Origin: Isosphaera pallida ATCC 43644
Lineage (GTDB): Bacteria > Planctomycetota > Planctomycetia > Isosphaerales > Isosphaeraceae
NCBI RefSeq assembly: GCF_000186345.1
Contig: NC_014962.1
Span: 744,001-808,000 of the forward strand
Direction: 5' to 3'
Length of the DNA: 64,000 nt
Positions 8,994-18,148 of the stretch are shown here, in pieces; the stretch's first letter is position 1, and every line of letters starts with the position of its first letter. The notes beneath the pieces were generated by a model, which was not told where the DNA came from, searched no databases, and worked only from the letters and a program-made list of their open reading frames with translations. The position numbers and the translations under genes are program-made.

Positions 8994-11900
8994 ATGTTGG
9001 CCCTTTGGACTTGGGGGGGGAAATTAGTGACGGCGTTGGCCTTAGCGGGGACCCTGACTGTGAGCGTCGCGCTCGCCGCCTCGGAGGCCTTTGCCGCTCC
9101 TCTTCCAGAACCTCCGCCGATCGTGCGCTCCGTCGAAGTTCGAGGCGAGGCGATGGAGGACCGTGTCGCCCTGGTGATCCGCTACGAGATCGCCATCCCG
9201 GATCCCCGGCGGTCTTACTGGGCGGTGATCCGGCTCGATGGTCGGGTGCTGGAGCGAGTTTACGAAGGAGACCGCGATCTCGCTGCTCGGGTCGGAACCG
9301 GCGACGTTTGGGAAGTCGAAATCCCAGCGCGAACACGAACCGATCCCGACCACGTCGCGGACGCGACCCCCAACGACATGTCCACCCAGCCCGCCTCGAC
9401 CTGGTCCACCGTGACGGTCACCGTCGAATTGAATGCGCCGACCCGGCTGGTGGCCGAAGGTCGGGCCCTCGATTTGGCGATCCCTGAAGCCGCCATGACC
9501 CGTCTGGATCTCACGGTGCCAGGTCGCATCGCCAAGGCGGTGACCAGCGATGGCCAACCCTTGCCTTTCACGATCCAGGAACCCATCCCGACGACCCCGA
9601 CGACTCCGACTTCTCCCGACGCCCCGGCCGTGTCGCCCACCCCGGACGAGGCCCCCGCCGAGCGTGCGACCAGTCGGTTGACCGCCCGCCTAACCCCCCG
9701 CGCTCGCTTGGAGGTGCGCTGGTCCACCCGGGACGATTCCAGCCGCAGCGCCCCGGTGCGTCTGGCGGCGCGGGCTTTGGTCGAGGCGACCTTGACTGCC
9801 ACCTCGTGCCGCGCCTTGGCCACCTTTGAGATTGGATGCCTCAGCGGCGCCCCGGAAGTCCTGCGGTTCGACCTTGATCCCGACCTGGAGTTGCTTTCGG
9901 TTCGCCTTGATGGTCAGACGATCGCCCGCGCTCCCCGCGTCGAATCCACTCCCAACCCGAACGATCCGGTCGCCAAGTCGTCCAATCGGATCGAGATTCG
10001 TTTGCCCGAGCCGATGTTGCGGGGGGGACGCCGGGTGGTGGCGTTGACGGTGCGTCGCCCGTTCGTCAAAACACCGGTCGCCGACGCGGGCGGACCCTCC
10101 CCCGCGGCGGAGGGGTCCACCACCTTGCGAAGCGAGTTGATCCTCCGATTGCCGCGTCCAGTCGAAGTGCTGGACCTTTCGGGCAGCCTCGCAGTCAATC
10201 GCGGCGAGGATTTGTGGTTTGAGTTACGCCCGCTTCAGGGACTCAGGGTGATCGACCCGGCCACTGAACTGCCGCCCGAGTTGAAGTCGCCCGAGACTAA
10301 CCTGGGAGCCTTCCGGTTCGATGAACCGTTCGAGATCGCCGTGACCGCTCGACCCGTCCCGGCCCGCACGCTGGTTGAAACCGCCTCCACCCTGACGATT
10401 GGCCGCGAACGTCTCGCCTGGAGCAGCCGGGCCACTTTGGAAATGGTTCAAGGAGGGCTCTCCGGAGTGACGATCGCCTTGCCCGAAGGATTCCAACCCG
10501 AGCGGGTCGGTCCCTCGGAAATCGTCCGCCGCTGGTCGCTCGAGACCAGCGCGACCGGATCGGACGGACAACGCGGCGGCGCGCGAAGTCCGCTCGTCGA
10601 GGCTGCGGCCTCCCCCAACGGGGTCTCCCGGATCGAACTAGAGTGGGTCACAGGGTCCGGGCGGGACCGCTCGGGCGGAGTTTCTCCGGAATCGCGGCAG
10701 CGTCAGGTCGAATGGCAAGGACACATGCCCCGTCCCGACTCCAGCGCCATCCCACTGCCGTTTTGGACGGGGCCGGGCTTGATCTCGCGGGGAGGCCGTT
10801 TGCTACTGGTCGCCGAACCCGGCCTGGACCTCATCTGGAACGATCCCGACGGCACGTCCGGGTTCGTCGAGGAATTCACCTTTCCCGCCAACTGGCCGGG
10901 GCCGCGTCCTCCGGCGGATCGCCGCGTCATCCTGCTTCGACACGACGGCCCCGCGCGTGTCGTGAAAGTTGGGTTGCGGACACGTCCCCCTCGCTTGGAA
11001 CTGGATTCCGACATCCGCGCCCAGGTCGATCCCCAAACAATCCGCTGGACTCAAACCCTCAACATCCGCAGCCAGGGGGAGGGTTTGACCGAGCTGAATT
11101 TGAGCGTCCCCCACGAGTTGGTCGAAGCGATCGAGTTTCGACCCCCCTCGGGAGTCCGCTTGGAACACACGCCGGATCGCACCCGCACCGACGCGACGCG
11201 GGAGAACGCGACCGCCACCAATTCCTCGGCCTCCTGCGTGACACCGATGCGTCTGGAGTTCGCCGCGCCCGCGATTGGCGAGGTGAGCGTGCGTTTCGAC
11301 GCGGTTTTGCCTTGGGAGTCACCGTTGGAGCCGGGCCGCCCGCGTTCGTTGGTCGTGCCGTTGATCAGGGGATGCCACGCTGACGTAGTCGAAGAACGGC
11401 TCGCCGTCGAACTCGATCCTCGGTTGCGCGGACGGCTCTCCGCTCCCTTGACCACAACCCCCGCGGGTTGGCGAATTGAGACTCGGCAAGGAAACGAAGG
11501 CGACCCCGCCCGTGGCCATTTCCCTGTGTCACCGCCGTCTTCGGGCTCCGACGAGATAGGCCGCGTTTCGGTGGAACCGAGCGCGTCGTTCCTATTCCGA
11601 AGGGGACGATGGACTCTGCGGCCCTCGTCCGAATCCCCCTCCGAATCCTCTCGCGAAGACCATCTCGATCCACCCCCACCGCAGTTGATGATCGAATTGC
11701 CTCAACCAGCCGAATTACCGGCCGTTCGGATCGAGCGTTGCGATATGCGTCAGGCCGAACGCAGCGACGGTGTGTTGTGGTGGTCGATGCGTCTCACGAT
11801 TACCAGTCACCCGGGGACGATCGAGATGATCTTGCCTCTTGGTTCGCAACCGCGGCGCTGCGAGGTGGCGGGGCGGACAGTTGGTCCGGAGCGGGTCGGG

Positions 11901-12869
11901 AACGATCGGATTCGTCTGGCTTTGCCGCCAGGACGAGTGCGGGTCGAATTTGAAGCGATCGCGCCGCCGGGAACCTTGGAACCCTGGAGCGAGGCCCAAA
12001 CCCGTCGTTGGCCGCTGCCCAGGGTAGAAAACGCCTCGTTCGGTCGAGTCCGCTGGTTCGTCTCGACCCAGGACAACCACGTGGTCCTGGGCGTGCCCGC
12101 CGGATGGTCCGACGCCAACGAATGGCGCTGGTCCGGCTTGGGCTGGAGCCGCATGGCCCGTCTCGATCCGTTCAGCCCGGAGTTGAACCCAGATTCCTCA
12201 CCGGTTTCCAACAGCGCGGCCTCACCCGCGGCCTCAGCTCCGATTGGGGAATTAGGGACGGCGTCGGCGAACGATACCGGTTCGCGTCGCGAGACCGCGC
12301 CGGGACGCTGGTTGGCCTTCGAGAGGACCGGCGATCCGCTGGATCCGCGGTTGATGGAATGGTCGCGGTTGACGTTTCTGGGCGGAACCGCCGCGCTGAT
12401 TCTCGGGGTGGGGATGTGGGTTGCGACTCGTCCCCGGTTTGAGGCATTGACCACCATCTTAGGCTTGCTGTCGCTGGTCGCGTTGACGATCCGCCATCCC
12501 GAGTCTTCGCCCGCCTACTGGCAGGCCGCGGCCCTGGGTGGCGGCCTGCTGGCGGCGGTTCGCGCGATCCAAGCGCGGGTGAAATCCACGATCGCGCCAC
12601 GGCGACCCGCCGGCGGCGAATCGCCTTCGGGATCAGCCCGCGAGGCGGTTGGTTCGGGGGGGGCCAGTCCCACGCCAAGCGACTCCAAGTCCCCAAGCCC
12701 TCTACCCCGGGTCGAACCTTCCACGGCGCTGAGTCCTCCACGTTTGGCACCGCCCATCGCGGCCCCAGCCAGCCTTGCGTCCAACCCCATCCCAGCCACG
12801 GACACGGACCCGCCTCAAGCCCCAAGGGAGGCCAATGCCACCCCGACCTCAGACTCACCGCGTCATTGA
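8994..12869 (+). CDS. very large exported, membrane-anchored protein of unknown function
   Basis: 1291 residues. The start at 8994 is chosen because AGGAGGG lies nine bases upstream and because it places a signal peptide right at the N-terminus (hydrophobic run LALAGTLTVSVALAA, likely cut after EAFA). The mature part is mostly beta-rich, with many Arg/Glu/Pro residues and repeated segments such as ARLEVRW, VVALTVRRPF and RVEFEAIAPP, suggesting several immunoglobulin-like or sandwich domains. Near the C-terminus (about 12370-12580) are two or three membrane segments (FLGGTAALILGVGMWV, TILGLLSLVALTI, AAALGGGLLAAV). A Pro/Ser-rich cytoplasmic tail ends the protein. The overall topology is a large periplasmic ectodomain anchored at its C-terminus. 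No catalytic motif was seen and the family was not recognised. Confidence 0.7.
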   Translation: MLALWTWGGKLVTALALAGTLTVSVALAASEAFAAPLPEPPPIVRSVEVRGEAMEDRVALVIRYEIAIPDPRRSYWAVIRLDGRVLERVYEGDRDLAARVGTGDVWEVEIPARTRTDPDHVADATPNDMSTQPASTWSTVTVTVELNAPTRLVAEGRALDLAIPEAAMTRLDLTVPGRIAKAVTSDGQPLPFTIQEPIPTTPTTPTSPDAPAVSPTPDEAPAERATSRLTARLTPRARLEVRWSTRDDSSRSAPVRLAARALVEATLTATSCRALATFEIGCLSGAPEVLRFDLDPDLELLSVRLDGQTIARAPRVESTPNPNDPVAKSSNRIEIRLPEPMLRGGRRVVALTVRRPFVKTPVADAGGPSPAAEGSTTLRSELILRLPRPVEVLDLSGSLAVNRGEDLWFELRPLQGLRVIDPATELPPELKSPETNLGAFRFDEPFEIAVTARPVPARTLVETASTLTIGRERLAWSSRATLEMVQGGLSGVTIALPEGFQPERVGPSEIVRRWSLETSATGSDGQRGGARSPLVEAAASPNGVSRIELEWVTGSGRDRSGGVSPESRQRQVEWQGHMPRPDSSAIPLPFWTGPGLISRGGRLLLVAEPGLDLIWNDPDGTSGFVEEFTFPANWPGPRPPADRRVILLRHDGPARVVKVGLRTRPPRLELDSDIRAQVDPQTIRWTQTLNIRSQGEGLTELNLSVPHELVEAIEFRPPSGVRLEHTPDRTRTDATRENATATNSSASCVTPMRLEFAAPAIGEVSVRFDAVLPWESPLEPGRPRSLVVPLIRGCHADVVEERLAVELDPRLRGRLSAPLTTTPAGWRIETRQGNEGDPARGHFPVSPPSSGSDEIGRVSVEPSASFLFRRGRWTLRPSSESPSESSREDHLDPPPPQLMIELPQPAELPAVRIERCDMRQAERSDGVLWWSMRLTITSHPGTIEMILPLGSQPRRCEVAGRTVGPERVGNDRIRLALPPGRVRVEFEAIAPPGTLEPWSEAQTRRWPLPRVENASFGRVRWFVSTQDNHVVLGVPAGWSDANEWRWSGLGWSRMARLDPFSPELNPDSSPVSNSAASPAASAPIGELGTASANDTGSRRETAPGRWLAFERTGDPLDPRLMEWSRLTFLGGTAALILGVGMWVATRPRFEALTTILGLLSLVALTIRHPESSPAYWQAAALGGGLLAAVRAIQARVKSTIAPRRPAGGESPSGSAREAVGSGGASPTPSDSKSPSPLPRVEPSTALSPPRLAPPIAAPASLASNPIPATDTDPPQAPREANATPTSDSPRH

Positions 12870-13020
12870 ATCAGCCGTTGGATCGCGTTAGAGTGAACCC
12901 CCGCTTCCCATCTTCAGGAAATTGGTTCCACCAGCCGTTGATTACAACGTCGAGGCTGGTCGGGCGCGTCGCCTATGCTTGATCCTTGTTCCACAACGCC
13001 ACGAACGAGAGTCCGCCTCC

Positions 13021-14649
13021 ATGCCCGGGGCTTTTCCCTGCTTCGCCGAGTTTCTCGACCAGGTTCGTTCCCATCGCGCCCGCTGCGGACCGGTGGCGCG
13101 CCGGCTCTCGGGGGACGGTCTGACCCCGGTTTCCGCCTTCGCCCGACTGGCCACCTCCCCAAGTCCCGCCTTCCTGTTCGAGAGCGTGATGAGTGGAGAG
13201 AAGATGGGGCGTTACAGCTTCATCGGCATGGATCCCTTCCTCTGGTTCGAGGCCAAAGGGCCCCGGATGATCATTTCGTCGGCTCAGGGAGTCCAACACG
13301 GCTTTGAAACGGCTGACCCCTTGCGGGTGCTGGAGCGTTGGGTTGGGATTCATGCGGCCTTTCCACTGCCTGGTCTGCCCAGCTTCCTGGGCGGAGCGGT
13401 TGGCTTCGCCGGATACGACACGGTGCGATACGTCGAGCGGTTACCGCATCCACCGCCCGACGATCGCAACCTCCCCGATCTGGCGTTTGGCTTGTACGAC
13501 CAGATTTTAGTTTTCGATCACATTCGCAAACTCATGGTGGTCGCGGTGGTAGCCCGCCCCCGGGGCCTGATCGAGGCAGCCGCGGATCCCCAGGCCACCA
13601 CCGAACGGTTGGAACGCGGTGAGCCACCGGGAATGTCCTCTGACTCAGAATGGCTCGAGGCTTATGACCGCGCCCGCGATCGCCTCGATCGCCTGATCGC
13701 CCGGCTCGGTGCCTCGACCCCGATCGATCTGGGGTTGACTGACCTCGATTTGACCCCCACCCCCGACCCCCCCTACGAATCCAACTTCGACCAAGCCGGT
13801 TACGAGGCCGTCGTCGCCCGTTGTCAAGACTACATCCGCGCCGGGGACATCTTTCAGGTCGTCCCCAGCCAGCGGTTCCGCCTGATCACGGAGTGCCGAT
13901 CGTTCGACATCTATCGCGCCTTGAGGGTGGTCAATCCCAGCCCATTCCTCTTTTATCTGGACCACGGTTCGTATCAACTGATCGGCAGCTCCCCGGAGAT
14001 CATGATGCGGGTCCACCAGGGTCGCATGACGATGCGTCCCCTGGCCGGAACCCGCCGCCGTGGCGCGACCGAAGAGGAGGACCGTCGCCTCGAGCGGGAA
14101 TTGCTCGCCGACCCCAAGGAACGAGCCGAACATGTCATGCTCATCGACTTGGGACGCAACGACGTGGGCCGGGTGGCCCGACCCGCCACCGTGCGTCTGG
14201 ATAATGTGATGCATGTTGAGCGATATTCTCATGTGATGCATCTCTCGACCGACGTTTATGGTGAGCTCGCCGAAGGCTTGACTGCCTTCGACGCGCTGCG
14301 GGTTTCCTTGCCGGTGGGGACGGTTTCCGGCGCGCCCAAGATTCGGGCGATGGAGATCATCGACGAACTGGAACCGACCCGACGCGGACCCTACGCCGGG
14401 GCGGTCGGTTACATTGATTTTAATGGAGACATGGATACCTGCATTGCGTTGCGGACCATCGTGCGTCATGGACGTTACGCCGACGTGCAGGCCGGGGCGG
14501 GGGTGGTGTACGACAGCGACCCGACGGCGGAATATCAGGAGACGCTGGCCAAGGCCCGCGGTCTTTTTCAAGCGATCAAGCTGGCCGAGTCGTTTCGCGT
14601 CAGCGGTTCGCCAATGGCGACGGGAGCCTCAGGAGACCCGACCACGTGA
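13021..14649 (+). CDS. trpE: anthranilate synthase component I
   Basis: Converts chorismate and ammonia or glutamine-derived nitrogen to anthranilate, the first step of tryptophan synthesis; works with TrpG, which is not in the window. 542 residues from the ATG at 13021. The N-terminal regulatory domain has FLFESVMSGEKMGRYSFIG, matching the tryptophan-sensing LLES-type region. The chorismate-binding domain has GDIFQVVPSQRF, SSPE, PLAGTRRRG, LIDLGRNDVGRV, LPVGTVSGAPK and the C-terminal QAGAGVVYDSDPTAE. Para-aminobenzoate synthase PabB is a relative, but the N-terminal ESVMSGEKMGRYSFIG and the overall length favour TrpE. The frame is open back to 12922, but homology begins near 13021. The stop codon overlaps the next gene's GTG. 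Confidence 0.93.
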   Translation: MPGAFPCFAEFLDQVRSHRARCGPVARRLSGDGLTPVSAFARLATSPSPAFLFESVMSGEKMGRYSFIGMDPFLWFEAKGPRMIISSAQGVQHGFETADPLRVLERWVGIHAAFPLPGLPSFLGGAVGFAGYDTVRYVERLPHPPPDDRNLPDLAFGLYDQILVFDHIRKLMVVAVVARPRGLIEAAADPQATTERLERGEPPGMSSDSEWLEAYDRARDRLDRLIARLGASTPIDLGLTDLDLTPTPDPPYESNFDQAGYEAVVARCQDYIRAGDIFQVVPSQRFRLITECRSFDIYRALRVVNPSPFLFYLDHGSYQLIGSSPEIMMRVHQGRMTMRPLAGTRRRGATEEEDRRLERELLADPKERAEHVMLIDLGRNDVGRVARPATVRLDNVMHVERYSHVMHLSTDVYGELAEGLTAFDALRVSLPVGTVSGAPKIRAMEIIDELEPTRRGPYAGAVGYIDFNGDMDTCIALRTIVRHGRYADVQAGAGVVYDSDPTAEYQETLAKARGLFQAIKLAESFRVSGSPMATGASGDPTT

Positions 14650-16811
14650 GCGGATCGTTCTGTGTCCCGATAGCCGGTTCGGTCCTCGGTTGGACTGCCA
14701 CGCTTATCCTCCTGGCCACGCTGCCGCCGGCTGCCGCGAGTGAGTCGGGGATGCGGGAGTGGTTCCACGGGAAGCCAACCGCCCAGGCTTGGGCCGAAGA
14801 GTGGGCCGGGGTGTGGACCCTGTTCGTCGATTACTACGGTCCCGACCCCTTCCTAATCGCCCGGCTCGATCCCCAGGCCGACCCGCCGCGGTGGACCATC
14901 GCGCGGTCGCAACCCTTTTTGCTCGATCCAGTCGCGCAGGGATGCCGATTTCTTGCTCTTGAGGTTGACGCTCGGCATGCCCGCACGCCCGCCGACTTGA
15001 ACGCCGCCGACCGCCCCCCCCCGATCGCGGTGGAGCTCGACTTCATGGTGGCTGAGCGCCCCGCTCGCTTCCGGGGACGCCGCCCAACGCTCCCGAACGA
15101 CGGATCCCCACCTGTCGAAATAGGGGGGTCGTTGGAGATGAATGGACAATTCTACCCCGCCCGATTGGTCCGCACCGCCGAGGGTCCGCTTCGCCTGGGA
15201 CCGACCGACCACGCCGACTTCATTCGCATTCAGAATTTGGCCCGATTGAGTGAGATTGAACATTTGATTATGCGTGCGAACGATGAGGAGGAGGCGGCTC
15301 AGTCGCGGAATCGGATCGACGTCCTGACCAATGATCTTAAGAATCGCCTTGGGAATCGAATCGACGCTTTGCTCAAGGATCTCAAGAGTCGTCCCGCCCG
15401 CGCAGTGAATCTCCACACCCGTCGAATTCTGGTCCTTCTTTTGGGGTGGGACCCAAATGGCGACCCACCTTGGACCCGCCAGCGTTCCGAGGTGGTTTTG
15501 GAAGGAATGTTTGACGATCAGCGCAACGAATCCCTGGTCTACGGACCGGAGTGGACCCTCGAAGCTGGCAGAACCTTGGTCCGGGCCTTGGCCGGTCAGG
15601 GACGCTTTTCCCGGATTCAGGCCCGTTGGGCCGATCGGCTGCTTTGCGACGCGGAGGCTTGGAACCCGCCGGGGTGGGAGAGCGACACCGAACGTCGCGC
15701 TGAGTTGTTGGCCCTCAGACTCCACGCGCCCTTCGATCCCGAGGAAGCTGATCGACGCGCCCGTCTACAAACCGAACTCGACACGCTAAACCAACGGCTT
15801 GACCGACGCGCTGACGAGGAACTCGGACGGTTGGCTCAGACGTCGCCCAAGATGCCCGCCCTCGACGTGTCGCAACCCCTCCTCGTTGAAGCCCACCTCG
15901 ACGCGGACGACCCGGGCTGTCTCGCGCTCGAGGCCGCCCTGGGGGGACTCGCGCGAAGCGAGGATCGGGAGCGGATCGTGATCCTCAGCGTCTATTCCAA
16001 CACACCTTTCATGTTGAGCGGCGCACCGCGGTTGGAGACACCGACCATCGATCGTGCCGAGCCGTCGCGGTTGGACGATCTGGACCAGACGATTCCACGA
16101 GTGGCCTTCAACGGGGTGCCCATTCCTGTTGGAGGCGGCTCGATGGCAAGGGCCGCGATGTGGCTGACCGAACTGCGGAAAGCTCTGCGTGACATGAAAG
16201 CGGCTGTCACGCCCGACGATCGTCCCATTCAGCTCCAAGCCGAGGCCGTTCGGAACCAAGATCGTCTCGACATCCGGGTTCAAGCCGAGGTGGCCGATCT
16301 CCGTCCCGAAGATCGATTTTACGTGGTGGTCGCGCTCATCGAATCCAGGGTGGCTTATCCTGGAATGAGCGGTGCGCGTTGGCATCACGGCCTGCTCCGG
16401 GCCCTTCCCGCCGGTCCCTCGGGTTTGGCCTTGCAACCTCAACCAGGCTGGACTCGTCTCGACTGGGAAACCACCGTGGACCTTTCGACCCTGACGCCAT
16501 CCGTCGCCGCCGAGGTACCCAAACCGGCGTCGTTGCCTGCGCTCTGGTTACTCCCGCTGGGACCGTCACCGCCGCCAATCCCTTTGGTTCGGTCGCTGCC
16601 CGCGCTCAACCCGGATGAGTTGGAATTGGTGGTGTTTATCGAGGATCGCGGACCGGCCGCACGGTTCCTCAAGCCAGCGAAGCCCGGCGTTCCAGCGGCT
16701 TCGCCGAGATACAACGACCCCCTTCACAAAGTCGTGCGGGTTGTTCGGGTCAAACCCGTGTCCAACCCCAACGCCGCTCCCGCCGCCTCTGGCGAGTCTC
16801 GGGATGAGTGA
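14646..16811 (+). CDS. exported protein coupled to trpE, unknown function
   Basis: 721 residues starting with a GTG that overlaps the trpE stop (GTGA at 14646-14649), so translation is probably coupled. The N-terminal signal peptide has the hydrophobic run VLGWTATLILLATL and a likely cut after PPAAAS. The middle (about 200-250) is charged and helical. Later, roughly residues 415-600, a pattern of strand, VEAHLDADDPGCLALEAAL, IVILSVYSNT and TIPRVAFNGVPIPVGG resembles a thioredoxin-like DUF1223/Omp28-type layout, but the CxxC pair is missing (one Cys only). It ends with further beta-rich sequence. Location is probably periplasmic. Why it follows trpE is not apparent; the tandem may simply be compact packing. 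Confidence 0.6.
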   Translation: MSGSFCVPIAGSVLGWTATLILLATLPPAAASESGMREWFHGKPTAQAWAEEWAGVWTLFVDYYGPDPFLIARLDPQADPPRWTIARSQPFLLDPVAQGCRFLALEVDARHARTPADLNAADRPPPIAVELDFMVAERPARFRGRRPTLPNDGSPPVEIGGSLEMNGQFYPARLVRTAEGPLRLGPTDHADFIRIQNLARLSEIEHLIMRANDEEEAAQSRNRIDVLTNDLKNRLGNRIDALLKDLKSRPARAVNLHTRRILVLLLGWDPNGDPPWTRQRSEVVLEGMFDDQRNESLVYGPEWTLEAGRTLVRALAGQGRFSRIQARWADRLLCDAEAWNPPGWESDTERRAELLALRLHAPFDPEEADRRARLQTELDTLNQRLDRRADEELGRLAQTSPKMPALDVSQPLLVEAHLDADDPGCLALEAALGGLARSEDRERIVILSVYSNTPFMLSGAPRLETPTIDRAEPSRLDDLDQTIPRVAFNGVPIPVGGGSMARAAMWLTELRKALRDMKAAVTPDDRPIQLQAEAVRNQDRLDIRVQAEVADLRPEDRFYVVVALIESRVAYPGMSGARWHHGLLRALPAGPSGLALQPQPGWTRLDWETTVDLSTLTPSVAAEVPKPASLPALWLLPLGPSPPPIPLVRSLPALNPDELELVVFIEDRGPAARFLKPAKPGVPAASPRYNDPLHKVVRVVRVKPVSNPNAAPAASGESRDE

Positions 16812-16914
16812 ACATCTCGTTTCGTTTCATCTCCTCTCCGACCAAAATCGAATGGAACGGGGGAGGAGGCGACATCCGCACGGGCACCGATGGTTCCATC
16901 CCGACTCCCTCCCA

Positions 16915-17865
16915 TTAGCCGATCACCAGAGCGTGCGGCATCAGGTCGCGGATGGCCTGCAAATCGTCGGCCTTTCGACGCAGATGATAAATGATGAAGC
17001 GCTCCAGACGTTGACCCAACCCGGAACGCGCGATCGCCGCGGCCCCGGCGAAACCAATTGAAGTGGAGGAGAGATTCAACCCGCGGAGGTTATTGAGGTG
17101 AACCGACTGAGCCAGCGCCTCGGCGGCGGCGAAATGAAGCGGGTTGGAGCTGAGGTCCAGTTCGACCAAACGCACCAGGTAGGACTCCTGAGCCAAAATC
17201 CGCGCTGCGTCGTCGCCGGCTCCGACCCGGTGCAAACCCAGACGGGTCAATCCCGCCAATCGCGGAGACGACGCCAGAAGCTGGATTCCCGAACGACCAA
17301 GAGGGTTGGACCGCAACTCCAACTCCCGGAGTGCGCCCAGGTGGGGAGAGCGTGTCAGGTGGGAGACGCTGGATCCCTCCAGACCCTGCTCCGACAGATC
17401 CAGCGCACGGACCCGAGCTAGTGTGGGCGAGTCCGCCAAACGTCCCAAATCCTTGGCCTCCAGATTAAGGAAGCGAATCTTTTCGAGCGGGGCCAGGCGA
17501 AAGACGTCCTCAGCGACTTCCAGAAAGTCCGAGACATGAACAAAAGTGGCTTCACGAACCATACCACGGTCGAATCCGCCCCAGATAACTCGTCCGCCCA
17601 GATCGGGCAGGTCCTCCAGGGGGGACTGACGGTGAATCGCTTTGAGTTGGCTTTCGCGACGTTTGAGGGCAGCGCGTCGGGGGTGGGTGTCTGCCAACGC
17701 GGCGGCTTCAAGTTGCACCCGGATCAACTCAGCGCGCTCGGAGTGGCCGCGTTCTTCCAACCAGTCGGCGTAGATCAGGACCGGGCCATCATCGTCGGGC
17801 GCGTTACGGATCGCTTCGATGAAGGGTTCGCAATCAGCCAAGACCTCCCGCCATTCGTGCGACAT
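16915..17865 (-). CDS. leucine-rich-repeat protein with N-terminal repeat-companion-like domain
   Basis: 316 residues from the ATG at 17865. The first 60 residues (FIEAIRNAPDDDGPVLIYADWLEERGHSERAELIRVQLE) match my memory of the TIGR02996 repeat-companion domain, which in planctomycetes sits before leucine-rich repeats. From about residue 130 there are LRR-like units with LxxLxL patterns: VRALDLSEQGL, LRELELRSNPLG, LTRLGLHRVGAG, LVELDLSSNPLH and LRGLNLSSTSIG, each near 25-30 residues (ribonuclease-inhibitor-like length). It has no signal peptide, so it is probably a cytoplasmic protein-interaction scaffold. It is convergent with the preceding exported-protein gene and lies 283 bases downstream of the vWA-like gene on the same strand. 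Membership of the adjacent gene array is possible but unproven. Confidence 0.8.
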   Translation of the reverse strand: MSHEWREVLADCEPFIEAIRNAPDDDGPVLIYADWLEERGHSERAELIRVQLEAAALADTHPRRAALKRRESQLKAIHRQSPLEDLPDLGGRVIWGGFDRGMVREATFVHVSDFLEVAEDVFRLAPLEKIRFLNLEAKDLGRLADSPTLARVRALDLSEQGLEGSSVSHLTRSPHLGALRELELRSNPLGRSGIQLLASSPRLAGLTRLGLHRVGAGDDAARILAQESYLVRLVELDLSSNPLHFAAAEALAQSVHLNNLRGLNLSSTSIGFAGAAAIARSGLGQRLERFIIYHLRRKADDLQAIRDLMPHALVIG

Positions 17866-18148
17866 ACTCAACCCGCCTCGAAAGGAAAGAAGAAGAAGCA
17901 ACCCTTCGCGTTGCAGTCATCTTGGTCGAACGAATCCAACGACCCGCTCGGGCCGTCGGGAAGATGCTCGTCGCCGCGGCGTTGGGGGAACTTGGCTCGC
18001 GGGAGCGTAGGGGGAGGGAGGACGGCCACCATCCACTCATCGGGAACCATGATGGGCTGGAGTCCCGCCGGATTCAAGACCGACTCCAAGTCGAATTTGG
18101 CCCACCGGGGAAACGACCTGTTCGTGCTGTCTCCGTCTCTTCGCTACC

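Noticed and set aside
16812-16914. bidirectional terminator between the exported protein and LRR genes
   Set aside because: CTCCTCTCC and GGGGAGGAG pair imperfectly (one mismatch, long loop) and no T-run follows.
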